A stretch of 56,927 nucleotides of DNA from an uncultured Clostridia bacterium (GCA_948472945.1 CAOKVX010000017.1:1-56927), one strand, 5' to 3'; counted from the first letter of the stretch, positions 34,846-45,028 are shown. Translations and numbers: made by a program. The notes: generated from the letters alone by a model not told the origin.

Positions 34846-36381
34846 TCAATCCACGCTTATGTCAAGCTCAAACCAAAATTCAACGCCGTCCCTGTCATTT
34901 ATGACCCCGCACTCTCTGTTGAAGCCTTTCATTATAGCCTTTACGATTGACAGGCCGATTCCGTTTCCGCCGTACTCCCTCGTCCTCGCTTTGTCAACCT
35001 TATAGAATTTTTCCCATATTCTTTCAATGTCCTCGTCAGGGATATTTTCACCGGTATTGTGCACGCTTATTCTTACCACATCCCCATACTTCTTAGTGAA
35101 TACGCTTATTCTGCCATGCTCGTTCACGTGGTTGAGCGCGTTGCTTATATAGTTGGTCAGCACTTCCTCGACAAGATATTCGTCAGCCCAGACATACACA
35201 GGCGAAGGCTCATACATATCAAGCGTTATGCCGTTTTGTTTAAACATTATGTCAGACGCCGAAGCAACTGATTTTATCACCTCGACAACATTAAATCTCT
35301 TCAAGTCAGGCTTTTCACTTCCGAACTCAAGCTGATTGAGGTTGAGAAGCCGTTTTACCATTCTGTTCATCTTGTGAGATTCGTCGATGATGACGTCACA
35401 GTAAAATTTCCTGTCCTCCGGATTGTCGCTGACATCGTCGGCCAATCCCTCGGCATAACCCTGAATCAGAGCTATGGGCGTTTTAAGTTCGTGAGATACA
35501 TTTGACAAAAACTCCTGCCTCATAATATCTATCTGCTCTTTTTTCTCAATATCCCTCTGCAGCTCGTTGTTTGCAATCTTCAGCTCCGTGATGGCGGCCT
35601 GAAGCTTCTCGGACATTACATTCATGCTGTTTCCGAGCCTGCCAATCTCATCATCCCTGTCTTCATCATATTTTGCTTCAAAGTCAAGGTTTGCCATCTT
35701 ATCTGCAATACCCGCAAGCAGCAAAACAGGCTTTGTAAAATTCCTTCCGATGTAAAACATTGCAACGGCGCCTACAATTACGGCAATCACACCGATAAAT
35801 GTAATAAATTTGTTCGCAATATATACGCTGTCCTTTACATTCTGGTAGTTTGCGCGCAGAAAAATAAAAGTATTTTTGTCCGCCTTTCCAAAAAGCTCAA
35901 GATAGTTGGATTTAATCCTCTCATCAAAAACCTTGTATATCCCATATCTGTCATTACTTTTTATCATCTGGTAATTATCCCGAAGTTCTGAAAATCCATA
36001 ATAATCGTTCACATAGTTATTCAGCTGTTCATTTATTATCTTAAATGAATTCGTGTCAGATTCAACGTCAGGAAATTTGAAATTATAATAATTGAATATC
36101 CCGTCGCTCTTAGTAGAAAAAACATAAAGATTCAGGCCGTTATTTGCCGCAAGCCTGTCAAGCGTATAGTATACTTCCTCATTTGAAAAATAATCCTCGC
36201 TGTCCGTATTAGCGCTGCATATGTTATACACCTGCCCGTAAATATTTCCAAGTACTTTTTCTTTCTCAAACGAATAGTAGTTCTCCAAAAAAGAAACATT
36301 CATAACTATATTCAGAAGTACAAATACGACAAGAAATATTGTCAGAATTAGAATGAGTCTGGTTCTTATTGAATTTTTCAC
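34846..36381 (-). CDS. Sensor histidine kinase with HAMP domain
   Basis: 511 residues from GTG 36381, with AGAGGTGA upstream; a GTG at 36390 sits inside that site. Two membrane helices (about 8-30 and 180-205) flank an extracellular sensor of about 150 residues. A HAMP linker (about 207-260), HisKA with SNVSHELKTPIALIQGYAEG and HATPase with NYISNALNH, NIPDEDIERIWE and YGGNGIGLSIV follow. It autophosphorylates on the H-box His and passes phosphate to the response regulator encoded 33 bases upstream. The signal is not known. Confidence 0.96.
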   Translation of the reverse strand: MKNSIRTRLILILTIFLVVFVLLNIVMNVSFLENYYSFEKEKVLGNIYGQVYNICSANTDSEDYFSNEEVYYTLDRLAANNGLNLYVFSTKSDGIFNYYNFKFPDVESDTNSFKIINEQLNNYVNDYYGFSELRDNYQMIKSNDRYGIYKVFDERIKSNYLELFGKADKNTFIFLRANYQNVKDSVYIANKFITFIGVIAVIVGAVAMFYIGRNFTKPVLLLAGIADKMANLDFEAKYDEDRDDEIGRLGNSMNVMSEKLQAAITELKIANNELQRDIEKKEQIDIMRQEFLSNVSHELKTPIALIQGYAEGLADDVSDNPEDRKFYCDVIIDESHKMNRMVKRLLNLNQLEFGSEKPDLKRFNVVEVIKSVASASDIMFKQNGITLDMYEPSPVYVWADEYLVEEVLTNYISNALNHVNEHGRISVFTKKYGDVVRISVHNTGENIPDEDIERIWEKFYKVDKARTREYGGNGIGLSIVKAIMKGFNRECGVINDRDGVEFWFELDISVD

Positions 36382-36414
36382 TATAATCACCTCTTATGCT
36401 TTACTGCATATTTT

Positions 36415-37086
36415 TTATACCTCAAACTTATAACCCATTCCCCATATTGTTTTAATACAGTTCCCCTTTTCCCCCATCTTATTCCTCAGCTTTTTTACAT
36501 GTGTATCTATAGTTCTTGCATCGCCGTAATAGTCGTAATTCCAAACATTATTCAGAATCTTTTCCCTTGAAAGGGCGATGCCCTTGTTCTCTACAAAAAA
36601 TGATAAAAGCTCAAACTCTTTGTAGCTAAGCTCAAGCTTATTATCATCTACATATACTTCGTGGGCAGATTTATCGAGCCTGATGCCGCCAATCTCTATC
36701 ACTTCCCCGTCGTTTGCACCTGTGCGCCTTAAAATTGCCTGAACCCTTGCGACAAGAATTTTGGGGCTGAACGGCTTCGATATATACTCGTCCACACCAA
36801 GCTCAAATCCGAGAAGCTCGTCTTTCTCGCTTGATTTTGCGGTAAGCATAATAATAGGTACTTTTGAGTATTTCCTAATCTCTCTGCACACTTCCCAACC
36901 GTCCATCTTAGGCATCATAACGTCCAAAATAATAAGCTCAATATTTTTGTCGGCAAAAAAAATATCAATTGCCGCCTCCCCGTCAGACGCCTCCACAACC
37001 TTAAAGCCGTCCTTGGCGAGAAAGTCTTTGACAAGCTTCCTCATTCTCTGTTCATCATCAACGACAAGAATCTTTATATCATCCAT
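36415..37086 (-). CDS. OmpR-family response regulator
   Basis: 223 residues. The receiver (1-115) has DDEQRM, the phospho-Asp in ELIILDVMMPKMDGWEV, the switch Thr in IIMLTAKSSE and Lys in EYISKPFSP. The winged helix DNA-binding domain (about 125-222) has ELLSFFVENKG and DTHVKKLRNKMG. It is the transcription factor partner of the kinase encoded directly downstream. GGAGG precedes the ATG. Targets cannot be read; the envelope genes on either side are natural candidates. Confidence 0.97.
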   Translation of the reverse strand: MDDIKILVVDDEQRMRKLVKDFLAKDGFKVVEASDGEAAIDIFFADKNIELIILDVMMPKMDGWEVCREIRKYSKVPIIMLTAKSSEKDELLGFELGVDEYISKPFSPKILVARVQAILRRTGANDGEVIEIGGIRLDKSAHEVYVDDNKLELSYKEFELLSFFVENKGIALSREKILNNVWNYDYYGDARTIDTHVKKLRNKMGEKGNCIKTIWGMGYKFEV

Positions 37087-37131
37087 AACACGGCCTCCGC
37101 TCTGTTATTTTTTTTAATTATGTTTTGGATT

Positions 37132-37728
37132 CTACTCAGGCATGACGCCGCCAAGGGCGTCCTCCCTTTCCTGTAGCTCTTTCTCCCATTCCTCATAATC
37201 GTCTATAACTTCATTTCGTATTTTATTTTCATAGTCGGTAAAATAAGTAGCAAACGAATATCCGGACTTTGTCGATATAAAAAACATTGCTATTATAACG
37301 GCCGCAAGGGCGGTGACAATTAATGCCAAGACCGTCTTCTTCCTTTTTTCACCGTTATAGAGAAGCCTGTATTTATCCTGACCCGAAACTCCGCCCCCCG
37401 GCAATTTATCGCCAGCAGCGCCGTCGCCGTCCGTCGCCGCTGGCAAAATCGGTATCGGATTCAGCATTTCATCATTCACAAGACCACAAGATACAATCGT
37501 CTCCCTAAGTCTCTTTAAAAAAGTATATCCGACCACGGTCTTAAAATATTTTTTATTAACGGCATTGTTATAGACAGACAGAGCGACCCTTGCGTTTCCG
37601 AGCGGGTATTTGCGCTCCATTATCCTGATAGCATCAAGCTCTTTCTTTGCCAGTTCAAATTCATCGGCGTCATTAAAGCGCATACCCTCTAACACCATGT
37701 CGTCATTTAACTTTTCGTCCACACTCAT
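37132..37728 (-). CDS. Single-span membrane protein of unknown function
   Basis: 198 residues, no recognised family. Residues 1-90 are soluble and helical (FNDADEFELAKKELDAIR, VALSVYNNAVNKKYFKTVVG) and resemble a small helical bundle. A Gly/Pro-rich linker (95-120) is followed by one membrane helix (about 135-152, VLALIVTALAAVIIAMFFI) and a short external acidic tail. AAGGAG lies ahead of the ATG. It starts 15 bases after the trigger-factor-like gene and may assist it. Confidence 0.78.
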   Translation of the reverse strand: MSVDEKLNDDMVLEGMRFNDADEFELAKKELDAIRIMERKYPLGNARVALSVYNNAVNKKYFKTVVGYTFLKRLRETIVSCGLVNDEMLNPIPILPAATDGDGAAGDKLPGGGVSGQDKYRLLYNGEKRKKTVLALIVTALAAVIIAMFFISTKSGYSFATYFTDYENKIRNEVIDDYEEWEKELQEREDALGGVMPE

Positions 37729-37743
37729 AATAAAACTCCTTAA

Positions 37744-38871
37744 TTACCTCATGCCTGTGACATTAGCATTATTAGAAACATACTTTTTGATAAATTCAAC
37801 AAACATTCCTTCTCTCGGCTCGCCCGAGTAAGTTTCCCTGTAGCTTTCCTCTATCTCCTCAAAAGTCATCGAAGTCAAATCGGTGTCGTCATCCTGCATA
37901 TACTCGGTGAGCAGGTTTTTGTAAGTCTCTTCATCCATGACAAGATTTTCTTTTGCGGCGATTGTCTTAGCCGTCATTCTCTCAAGCGCCACCTCCTCGG
38001 CAATCTCCTCTACGTCATCCTCAGTCATGTCAAACTCTTCTAAAATTCCTTCGTAAGTTGTGCCGATAAGTTCGCTTATATTTTTATAATTATTTTTTTC
38101 CTCCTCGAAAGCCGTATTAACCTCTCCTCGGTGGTACTTATCAACATTGACGTTCTCAACCGCCGTCTGCCATACGGTATCTTCAATACTGTCTACATTA
38201 TCCTGATAAAGCGTATTTTTAATATACTCATTGAATCCTGCAACAGACGTACACTCCCCTTCAGAATATTTTGTCACAAATTCATCCGTAAGCTGCGTCG
38301 GTATAACATTGCCGCAAATATAATTGAGTTTCAGCTCAAAGTTCACGGTCTTTCCCGCAACAATCTCGTCATCATAATCAGCCGGAAAGCTTACATCAAC
38401 ATTTTTTATCTCACCGGTAGTCATCTCCAGAAGCGCGCTGTCAAATTCTGCGTAGTAATCCTCTTCTCCTACCGTCACAATATCGTCTTTGTCGGAATAA
38501 TCATCTATAGCCTGTCCGTCAGCAAATGCTGTGTAATCAATATTCACATTGTCCCCGCTAATCGGCTTTCCAAGTTTCTGCTCGTATGTCTCCTCCGTTT
38601 CAAGAATAGACTCTATCTCCGCATCGACATCATCGTCAGTTACTCCCACATTAATCTCCAAACCATTATAATCTCCGAGCGTCAAATAGCCGCCGTCCTC
38701 ATAATCATACGCGGCTGCGACAGTGACATCCTTACCGCCCCTGTAATTTCCATTCATCCAAATTGCGAGCCCTGCGCAGATACCTATAACAACCACACCT
38801 GCAACGGCAGATATAATAATGGCGCGTGTTTTTTTGTTTTCATTATTTTTGTTTGAGTTATTTCCAGACAT
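37744..38871 (-). CDS. Membrane-anchored trigger-factor-like peptidyl-prolyl isomerase
   Basis: 375 residues. A short basic N-terminus is followed by one membrane helix (about 16-35, AIIISAVAGVVVIGICAGLA). Residues 65-105 resemble the trigger factor linker, 105-190 an FKBP-like isomerase domain (GDNVNIDYTAFADGQ, MTTGEIKNVDVSFPADY), and 190-370 the helical chaperone arms (TDEFVTKYSEGECTSVAGF). The ribosome-binding domain of true trigger factor is absent, and the membrane anchor points the chaperone outside. A role in folding of exported proteins is inferred, as with PrsA. AGGAGG precedes the ATG. Confidence 0.85.
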   Translation of the reverse strand: MSGNNSNKNNENKKTRAIIISAVAGVVVIGICAGLAIWMNGNYRGGKDVTVAAAYDYEDGGYLTLGDYNGLEINVGVTDDDVDAEIESILETEETYEQKLGKPISGDNVNIDYTAFADGQAIDDYSDKDDIVTVGEEDYYAEFDSALLEMTTGEIKNVDVSFPADYDDEIVAGKTVNFELKLNYICGNVIPTQLTDEFVTKYSEGECTSVAGFNEYIKNTLYQDNVDSIEDTVWQTAVENVNVDKYHRGEVNTAFEEEKNNYKNISELIGTTYEGILEEFDMTEDDVEEIAEEVALERMTAKTIAAKENLVMDEETYKNLLTEYMQDDDTDLTSMTFEEIEESYRETYSGEPREGMFVEFIKKYVSNNANVTGMR

Positions 38872-38973
38872 TTTACGTCCTCCTATAATATTATAATAAA
38901 TTCAAAAACTTTTTATATGATACTATCATAAAAATGTGTTCAAAGTAAGTATAAAATCTTCATCCGCCCAATA

Positions 38974-41286
38974 TTAAAATGAAATATTGCCCGGCCCGAT
39001 ATATCTGCTGTCAAATTCCTGTGCTGAAACCATCTCATAATAGTAATCGCCCTGAAAATAAACGCAGCCCGCACTTTTTGAGTATTCATCCTGCCCGGCG
39101 TCACTCACACCGTCAATAACCGCTTTCATCCCAAGCTTTCCGGCCATATCAATTATTGATTTGAATATTATCTTGCTGCGTTCATCCGTATTGTCACCAA
39201 AACATGAATCAAGTATAATTGTATTAAGCTTCAGGTAGTCCGCATTTATATCTTTCAGCATGTTGAGCGATGAAAATCCCCGTCCAAAATTATCAATCTC
39301 TATCTCAAACCCGTATTCCTGCAGATTAACGGACAAGTCCATAAATTTGGTAATATTGCTCATAAGCGCAGTTTCCGTTATTTCTATTTTTATATTTCCC
39401 GGATTGACGCCGCAGCTTTCAACACACTCGGTGAGTACGTCATATATATTCAGATAATAAAAATCTTTTGACGAAATGCTTAACGCTATATACATATCAT
39501 CAGCGCCCATATGTTTCCATTCCGCAAGGTGCTTTATTGCCTTTTTCCATATTGCCACGTCAAGCAGGTGGGCGTGTCCGGTCTTCTCAAGAACCGGATA
39601 AAAATTATCAGGTTTGAGGACTCCCCTAACAGGATGTACCCAGCATGGAAATGCCTCGGCGCCGACAATATTTCCTTGACAGTCAACCTGCGGCTGGAGG
39701 TATAACTCAAACTGTCCCTCACTCATGGCGTCGCCAAATTCACTCAAAATATTATTTTCGTAAACCATCTGTTTCATCATCCTGTCGTCATAATGCATGA
39801 AAACACGCTGATAATCTCCTTTAACAGCCTCAATTGTCATACGGGCTTTATCATACATTACCTGAACACTCTCGGATGTGTCAGTGACCTTGTACACGCC
39901 CACATATATGTGCATTTTATATATGCTCTCGTCAGTAAACGACTGCATTGATTTCATCGCTTTTAGCATTTTGTCTTCGTTATAATATTTACACGGCATA
40001 AAAATCGCAAAGCTGTTGTCGCCTATCCTCCCGTAAACATTTCCCCTGTGCGAGAGCTTTTTTATAAGCATAGCCTGTTTCTTTAAAATCTCATCTCCAA
40101 CCTTTTCTCCGAAAAGTTCGTTTATCATTTTGAAATCTTTTATATCGGAGGCTATCATATATCGCGGAGTGCCGGCATCCTCTTTCAACACCCTCGCCGC
40201 CTCCTCAAAAAAGCTCTCCCTGTTGTAAATGCCCGTCAGGGAATCGTATGACGCCCTTATCCTGTCTTCCTCAAAAGCCTTTATCTCACTTGTCTTGTCT
40301 GTCATCTTAATCAGTATCCCGACCCTGTCGCCGCTGTCAGTCAGGTTAATCAGCTCTGCGGTAAAATATCTCTCTTCACCGTCAATGAGCATCGTAACTT
40401 TATTTTCTTTTATTATTTCTAACGAGTCTACGTCCGTATTGTCAAACGTATCTTTCATTTTCATGCAGTTTTTTTGTGTATGCCTGTTATTATCATCAAA
40501 AAATATTTTTTGGGCAGTATTATTTGCATAAACAAGATTTCCATAAATATCATAACATAGTATTGCATCTTTTATATCGCCGTTAACTTTCATTAACATT
40601 CTGTTAAGAAGTTTTTTGGGCGAAGCCAGAACAGACAGATAGCATATGACAGATACGAAAACAGCATATAAAATTACCGAGACATCAGCCTGTAAATTCA
40701 TCGAATAACATATAAAATTACACACCGCAATGCACAAAAATGGGACAATCATTGCTATATAAGTATTTTTATATATCCCCGGATATTTTACAGCCCTGTA
40801 TATCAGAAGCACAAGCGCAAAAGACACTATAAAACAACAGAAAAGAATATGTATATAATGTGGAAATTTTAATACGTTAGCGCGGTATACCTGACCCGAT
40901 AACTGGTTAATTCTTATATCCACATCAAACATAAAATGACATACATTATTAAGCAATAATGCGGCTGTGTCAAGCGCTGCAAGACCATATAGGATTACTG
41001 AATGTAGTCTTCTCCTCTTATATATTTTTGTATAGTCTGCAAAAAACAAAAGCATACATATAACAAGCCAGTCTGTACACGCAAAATAAACCCCGTCAAA
41101 AAACAGGGCATATTCTTTCGTCCTGCATAAAAGAAATAAAAAGTAAGCAGACATGGTCATCACGGCGAACAGATACAGCCTCACCAACGACCTCTTATAT
41201 TCTATTTTTGATTTAACCGTTACTATACAGCATACAAACAATACGCACGCCATTATCACAGTCAATATCTGTACGACAGCATCCAT
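38974..41286 (-). CDS. GGDEF-EAL protein with degenerate catalytic motifs
   Basis: 770 residues. Seven or eight membrane helices fill 1-225 (7TM-type sensor), a PAS-like region follows (235-330), then GGDEF (about 345-505) and EAL (about 510-765) domains. The GGDEF signature is replaced by GRIGDNSFA, so synthesis of c-di-GMP is unlikely. In the EAL domain the signature is EAFPCW instead of EALxRW, DDFG is DNFGRGFSSL, LKID is LKLN and EGVE is DGVSD. It is therefore probably a non-catalytic c-di-GMP sensor or partner. Its ATG overlaps the stop of the upstream paralogue by one base. Confidence 0.93.
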   Translation of the reverse strand: MDAVVQILTVIMACVLFVCCIVTVKSKIEYKRSLVRLYLFAVMTMSAYFLFLLCRTKEYALFFDGVYFACTDWLVICMLLFFADYTKIYKRRRLHSVILYGLAALDTAALLLNNVCHFMFDVDIRINQLSGQVYRANVLKFPHYIHILFCCFIVSFALVLLIYRAVKYPGIYKNTYIAMIVPFLCIAVCNFICYSMNLQADVSVILYAVFVSVICYLSVLASPKKLLNRMLMKVNGDIKDAILCYDIYGNLVYANNTAQKIFFDDNNRHTQKNCMKMKDTFDNTDVDSLEIIKENKVTMLIDGEERYFTAELINLTDSGDRVGILIKMTDKTSEIKAFEEDRIRASYDSLTGIYNRESFFEEAARVLKEDAGTPRYMIASDIKDFKMINELFGEKVGDEILKKQAMLIKKLSHRGNVYGRIGDNSFAIFMPCKYYNEDKMLKAMKSMQSFTDESIYKMHIYVGVYKVTDTSESVQVMYDKARMTIEAVKGDYQRVFMHYDDRMMKQMVYENNILSEFGDAMSEGQFELYLQPQVDCQGNIVGAEAFPCWVHPVRGVLKPDNFYPVLEKTGHAHLLDVAIWKKAIKHLAEWKHMGADDMYIALSISSKDFYYLNIYDVLTECVESCGVNPGNIKIEITETALMSNITKFMDLSVNLQEYGFEIEIDNFGRGFSSLNMLKDINADYLKLNTIILDSCFGDNTDERSKIIFKSIIDMAGKLGMKAVIDGVSDAGQDEYSKSAGCVYFQGDYYYEMVSAQEFDSRYIGPGNISF

Positions 41287-43586
41287 TAATTATCCTCCGG
41301 ATTATACAGGTATTTATTCTCAAATTCTTCCACACATATCGGCTTTGAAAAATAATATCCCTGAAAAAAATCGCATCCCATTTCTTTCAGCGCCTCTATC
41401 TGCTCCTCCTTTTCAACGCCCTCAGTCAACACTTTCATACCAAGCTCTTTTGACATATCAATTATTGAGTTTAGGATTATCCTGCTGCGCACATGATTCT
41501 CAGTCTCCCTCAAAAACACCATGTCAATTTTTAAAACGTCCGCTTTAATGTCCTTAAGCATATTAAGGGACGAATACCCGCTCCCAAAATCGTCGACGCC
41601 TATCTGAAAACCAAATTTCCTGAGCCGTCCAAGCATCTCAAGGTGCATCTCAAGGTCGTGCATCAAAACAGTCTCCGTTATCTCAAGCTTTAAGTTGGAC
41701 GGATTAATGTCATATTTTCTAATAAGATTCGTAAAAGTTTTATATATGTCCATGTAATAAAAGTCTTTAGCTGAAATATTTACCGATATATGCTTGTCGG
41801 TAATTCCTTTCTGCTTCCACTCAGACAGTTTTTTAGCCGCCTGCTCCCATATGTATGCGTCAAGACTATATATGTGTCCCGTCCTCTCAAGTATTTCTAT
41901 AAAATCACCGGGGAATATAAGACCATGCTCAGGATGTTCCCATCTTACCAGCGCCTCGGCGCCTATGACCTTACCATCATTGTCAACATGCGCCTGAAGA
42001 TACATTTTAAACTGTTCTTCTTCTATCGCCTTATCAAATTCGCTTATTACATTTTTCTCGTGCAGCGCTCTCTGCATTATACTTGTATCATAATATGAAA
42101 GCACCTTTAGATAGTCGTCCTTAGTCTTGTCTATGACCATGCACGCCTTGTCATACATAGTCTGTACATTTTCTTTCTTATCCTCTACCTTATACACTCC
42201 AAGGCATATCCTCAGCTTGTAGTCGTAAACTTTCATAATGCGCTCTATTTCTTCAATACTTTTTACCGCCATCTCCTCGTCATAAAACTCATCCGGTATA
42301 AGAAGCGCAAACCTATCACCCGACATCCTGCCTGCAACCACCCCGGTATTTTCGCTGAGACCTTTCAGTACCTCGGCCTCCCTGCAAAGAATCATATCGC
42401 CTATTTTCGTCCCAAACAAATCATTAACAAGCTTAAATTCCTTAATATTTGATGCGGCTACATAAAATTCCCTGTCCGGATTATTCTCAAGAACCTTTGA
42501 TGCCTCCTCAATGAACGCAACCCTGTTTAGAAGTCCGGTTAGGTTATCATGCGTGGCGCGGTATTTTTCCATTCGGAATCTCTTAACTTCCTCCGTACGG
42601 TCCTCCATCTTGAAAAAGCATCCGAGGTATTTGTTCTTTTTGTCCCTCATAGTCTGGAATTCCACAAACACATTGAGAATCTGAGAATCAATGTCATACT
42701 CTTTCCTCATGAATTCATAGTCCAAGCCTTTTTTAATAAATTCCTCTATATATCCGGAAAAATGTTCCTCAAATGCCGGCAGCTCGTCTTTTGAAGCGCC
42801 TATAAGCCGACATGCCCCATCATTCGCATATATACATCTGTTTCTGTTGTCAAAGCATATTATTGAACTGCTTGTATTCTCAGACACAGAGTACAGGACA
42901 TTCTGCACCAGCTCTTTCGGAATTGAGTAAACTGTGAAATAACATACCGTTATTCCAAGAAACGTATATAACAACAGCGAGTAGTCAAGCGCCCAGTCAA
43001 ACACGTACATTAAAATTTTGAGTAATACTATTGCACAATAAGCCATAAATATTGATATGTATTTTCTGCGGTACATTCTCGGGGATTTTGCCGCCTTGCC
43101 TGCCAGAAGCATCAAAGTAAACAGCATTACCGTATAACAAATTATATCATGAAAATAAGCCGGCGTCTTATAACGCACAAGCCAGCAATAAAAGCCGCCG
43201 GCCTCATTGAATGACGGTTCCAGCGAAAACATAAATTCTCCGGCGGTGTTAAGAATCATTGCAATTGTGTCGACAGTCCCCGCCACAACCGCAATGCCTG
43301 CGGCACACTTTACAGGCAGTTTGTATTCTGTAAGAAGCGCCGCATAATTAAACATAAGTATAACAAGCCAGTAAAAACTTGCATAGTAAAGACCAAGCAT
43401 CAAAAGTCCGGTATGCATCCTTGGCGCCCTGAGTGATGTCGAATAAAATGAAACCGTGCATATTGCCATTGCGAGCATAATAGATATTGAAAAAGAAAGC
43501 TCTGTCTTTGATTTTCTTGTTATAACTATACATCCGGCCAGTATACCAATTAGAAATATGAAATAAACCATAAATGCTACATTCAT
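41286..43586 (-). CDS. GGDEF-EAL cyclic-di-GMP phosphodiesterase
   Basis: 766 residues with the same layout as its downstream neighbour: about eight membrane helices (1-225), PAS-like region, GGDEF, EAL. The GGDEF motif is GRMSGDRFA and thus probably lacks cyclase activity. The EAL domain is complete: GAEALVRWEHP, ETVLMH, DDFGSGYSSLNMLKDI, KADVLKIDMVF and TEGVEKEEQ. It should hydrolyse c-di-GMP to pGpG at the membrane, controlled by its 7TM sensor. The two genes are a tandem duplication with translational coupling; the downstream copy has lost the EAL residues. Confidence 0.94.
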   Translation of the reverse strand: MNVAFMVYFIFLIGILAGCIVITRKSKTELSFSISIMLAMAICTVSFYSTSLRAPRMHTGLLMLGLYYASFYWLVILMFNYAALLTEYKLPVKCAAGIAVVAGTVDTIAMILNTAGEFMFSLEPSFNEAGGFYCWLVRYKTPAYFHDIICYTVMLFTLMLLAGKAAKSPRMYRRKYISIFMAYCAIVLLKILMYVFDWALDYSLLLYTFLGITVCYFTVYSIPKELVQNVLYSVSENTSSSIICFDNRNRCIYANDGACRLIGASKDELPAFEEHFSGYIEEFIKKGLDYEFMRKEYDIDSQILNVFVEFQTMRDKKNKYLGCFFKMEDRTEEVKRFRMEKYRATHDNLTGLLNRVAFIEEASKVLENNPDREFYVAASNIKEFKLVNDLFGTKIGDMILCREAEVLKGLSENTGVVAGRMSGDRFALLIPDEFYDEEMAVKSIEEIERIMKVYDYKLRICLGVYKVEDKKENVQTMYDKACMVIDKTKDDYLKVLSYYDTSIMQRALHEKNVISEFDKAIEEEQFKMYLQAHVDNDGKVIGAEALVRWEHPEHGLIFPGDFIEILERTGHIYSLDAYIWEQAAKKLSEWKQKGITDKHISVNISAKDFYYMDIYKTFTNLIRKYDINPSNLKLEITETVLMHDLEMHLEMLGRLRKFGFQIGVDDFGSGYSSLNMLKDIKADVLKIDMVFLRETENHVRSRIILNSIIDMSKELGMKVLTEGVEKEEQIEALKEMGCDFFQGYYFSKPICVEEFENKYLYNPEDN

Positions 43587-43795
43587 ACAGCTGCCTCACC
43601 TTTTTCTTGACACATTCAAATTCCATTAATATTCCCTAAATTGTACCATAAATTGATTAAAGTGTCAAACAATAAGATGTATCTGTACAGTAAATTTGTA
43701 CAGTAAACTATCAGCAATTATCAGCAATAATGAAGTATACGCGCAGTGCATTTTGAATTATGTATTTAATATTTTAAATATAGTATTTTAGCCGC
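43587..43795. other. Intergenic gap between signalling and lysis genes
   Basis: No gene is supported in this 209-base gap. It must contain the promoter of the GGDEF-EAL pair and the end of the lysis genes, but no clear hairpin is seen. Confidence 0.3.
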
Positions 43796-44083
43796 CTATA
43801 TCTTAAATAAATTCGGAAACGCCCTTTGAACCGCTGTAAAACCGCCATTTGCCGATAACGCCACAATCATCCCGTTAAACAGAATAAGTGCCGCGTCCGG
43901 CAGAGTCATACTCCCCGTGAAAAAATGTGCCGCATATAATATCGCAACGGCCACTATGTAACTCCACAGCTGTGTAGGAATCCGCTTGACTATTTTAATA
44001 TTCTTTGTCAGCTGCGTCACAACAACATCCATCGCCAACGCTCCGGCACACGTCGTCAGCGTCGTCCAGTTTACAAATTCCAT
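43796..44083 (-). CDS. Phage holin-like small membrane protein
   Basis: 95 residues from ATG 44083, with GGCGGGTG ahead; the longer frame upstream runs inside the amidase gene. Two or three hydrophobic helices are visible (TLTTCAGALAMDVVV, LWSYIVAVAILYAAHFF, AALILFNGMIVALSANG) and a short tail. Size and position directly after an amidase gene fit a phage holin, which opens the membrane so that endolysin can reach the wall. The family name is not certain. Confidence 0.75.
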   Translation of the reverse strand: MEFVNWTTLTTCAGALAMDVVVTQLTKNIKIVKRIPTQLWSYIVAVAILYAAHFFTGSMTLPDAALILFNGMIVALSANGGFTAVQRAFPNLFKI

Positions 44084-44084
44084 T

Positions 44085-44831
44085 TTATTCACCCGCCTTT
44101 GCAATTTCCGAATCAAGATATTTCTGCACAAGCTTCTTAAATTTCTTCCAGCGCCTAAGCGCCTTTTTTTGATTTGAACTACCGAATATATACGCAGGAC
44201 ACCACTTTTTGCCCGCAATCGGGTTAGTACACTGCCTGTCCACATCAGAAAATGTCTTGCCGGCAGAGTTATTTACCCAGTAGGTGTGCGTTACAAGCCT
44301 GTCAATTGGCAAACCGTGTTTCCACAACAGCCATGCCGCAATTCTCGCGCCGTTGTCCCTCGCCTTCCTGTCGTGAGCCTTTGTGTCATTCATGATTATT
44401 TCAATGCTAAGGCTTGTCAAGTTGCCACCGGAAGTAACGGAACTGTCACCAGCGTGCCACCCGGCCTCGGCGGAGCCTTCCCTATCATTTTTCGACTTTC
44501 CGGTCCCGGCTTTGAGGTTCTGCCACGCACATATATCATCTACAAAAAAATGTACTCTGGCAGATTTCATATTTTCATTATATGTTGCACGGGTATACTG
44601 CTCGCCGTCATCCCTTACATTTTTAATATCATCGGTATTATGTATAGTCACCCACAGCGGCTTTCCGGTGTTGTTTGTAAGTTTCTTTTGTTTTTTATAC
44701 AGCGCTCCTGCGCGGAACCCCGCCTTAGCAGCTTTAGATGAATTTTTCCACCTTGTCCCATCCGGTATTATTTTTTCATTTACCGTCACACCATTTATTT
44801 TATATGTATTATTAGGTTTTATCTGTGCCAT
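44085..44831 (-). CDS. Phage-type N-acetylmuramoyl-L-alanine amidase (endolysin)
   Basis: 248 residues; ATG 44831 has GGAGG 8 bases ahead, and a TTG at 44837 is too close. The amidase-2 fold is visible: WVTIHNTDD with the first zinc His, HFFVDD with strand residues, AGWHAGD, and LSIEIIMND; a later HTYWVNNSAGKTFSDV and KWCPAYIF complete the site. It cleaves the bond between MurNAc and the peptide stem in peptidoglycan. The holin-like gene follows after one base, so they form a lysis pair. There is no signal peptide, as expected for an endolysin. Confidence 0.9.
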   Translation of the reverse strand: MAQIKPNNTYKINGVTVNEKIIPDGTRWKNSSKAAKAGFRAGALYKKQKKLTNNTGKPLWVTIHNTDDIKNVRDDGEQYTRATYNENMKSARVHFFVDDICAWQNLKAGTGKSKNDREGSAEAGWHAGDSSVTSGGNLTSLSIEIIMNDTKAHDRKARDNGARIAAWLLWKHGLPIDRLVTHTYWVNNSAGKTFSDVDRQCTNPIAGKKWCPAYIFGSSNQKKALRRWKKFKKLVQKYLDSEIAKAGE

Positions 44832-45028
44832 ATTCAATTCCTCCCATCATTTCATTTACACAAACTTCGCATCATTTACTCAAACATTCAAATTTAACAT
44901 TTATAGTTTTTGTACAGAGCAAATTATAATTTTACTCAAACAAAAACTGTCTGAAACGTCAGCACTTGGCCTCGCATAGAGAAACATTAGAACTGCCTCG
45001 TATTAAGCTAAGGCGAATTTTAAGTTGT

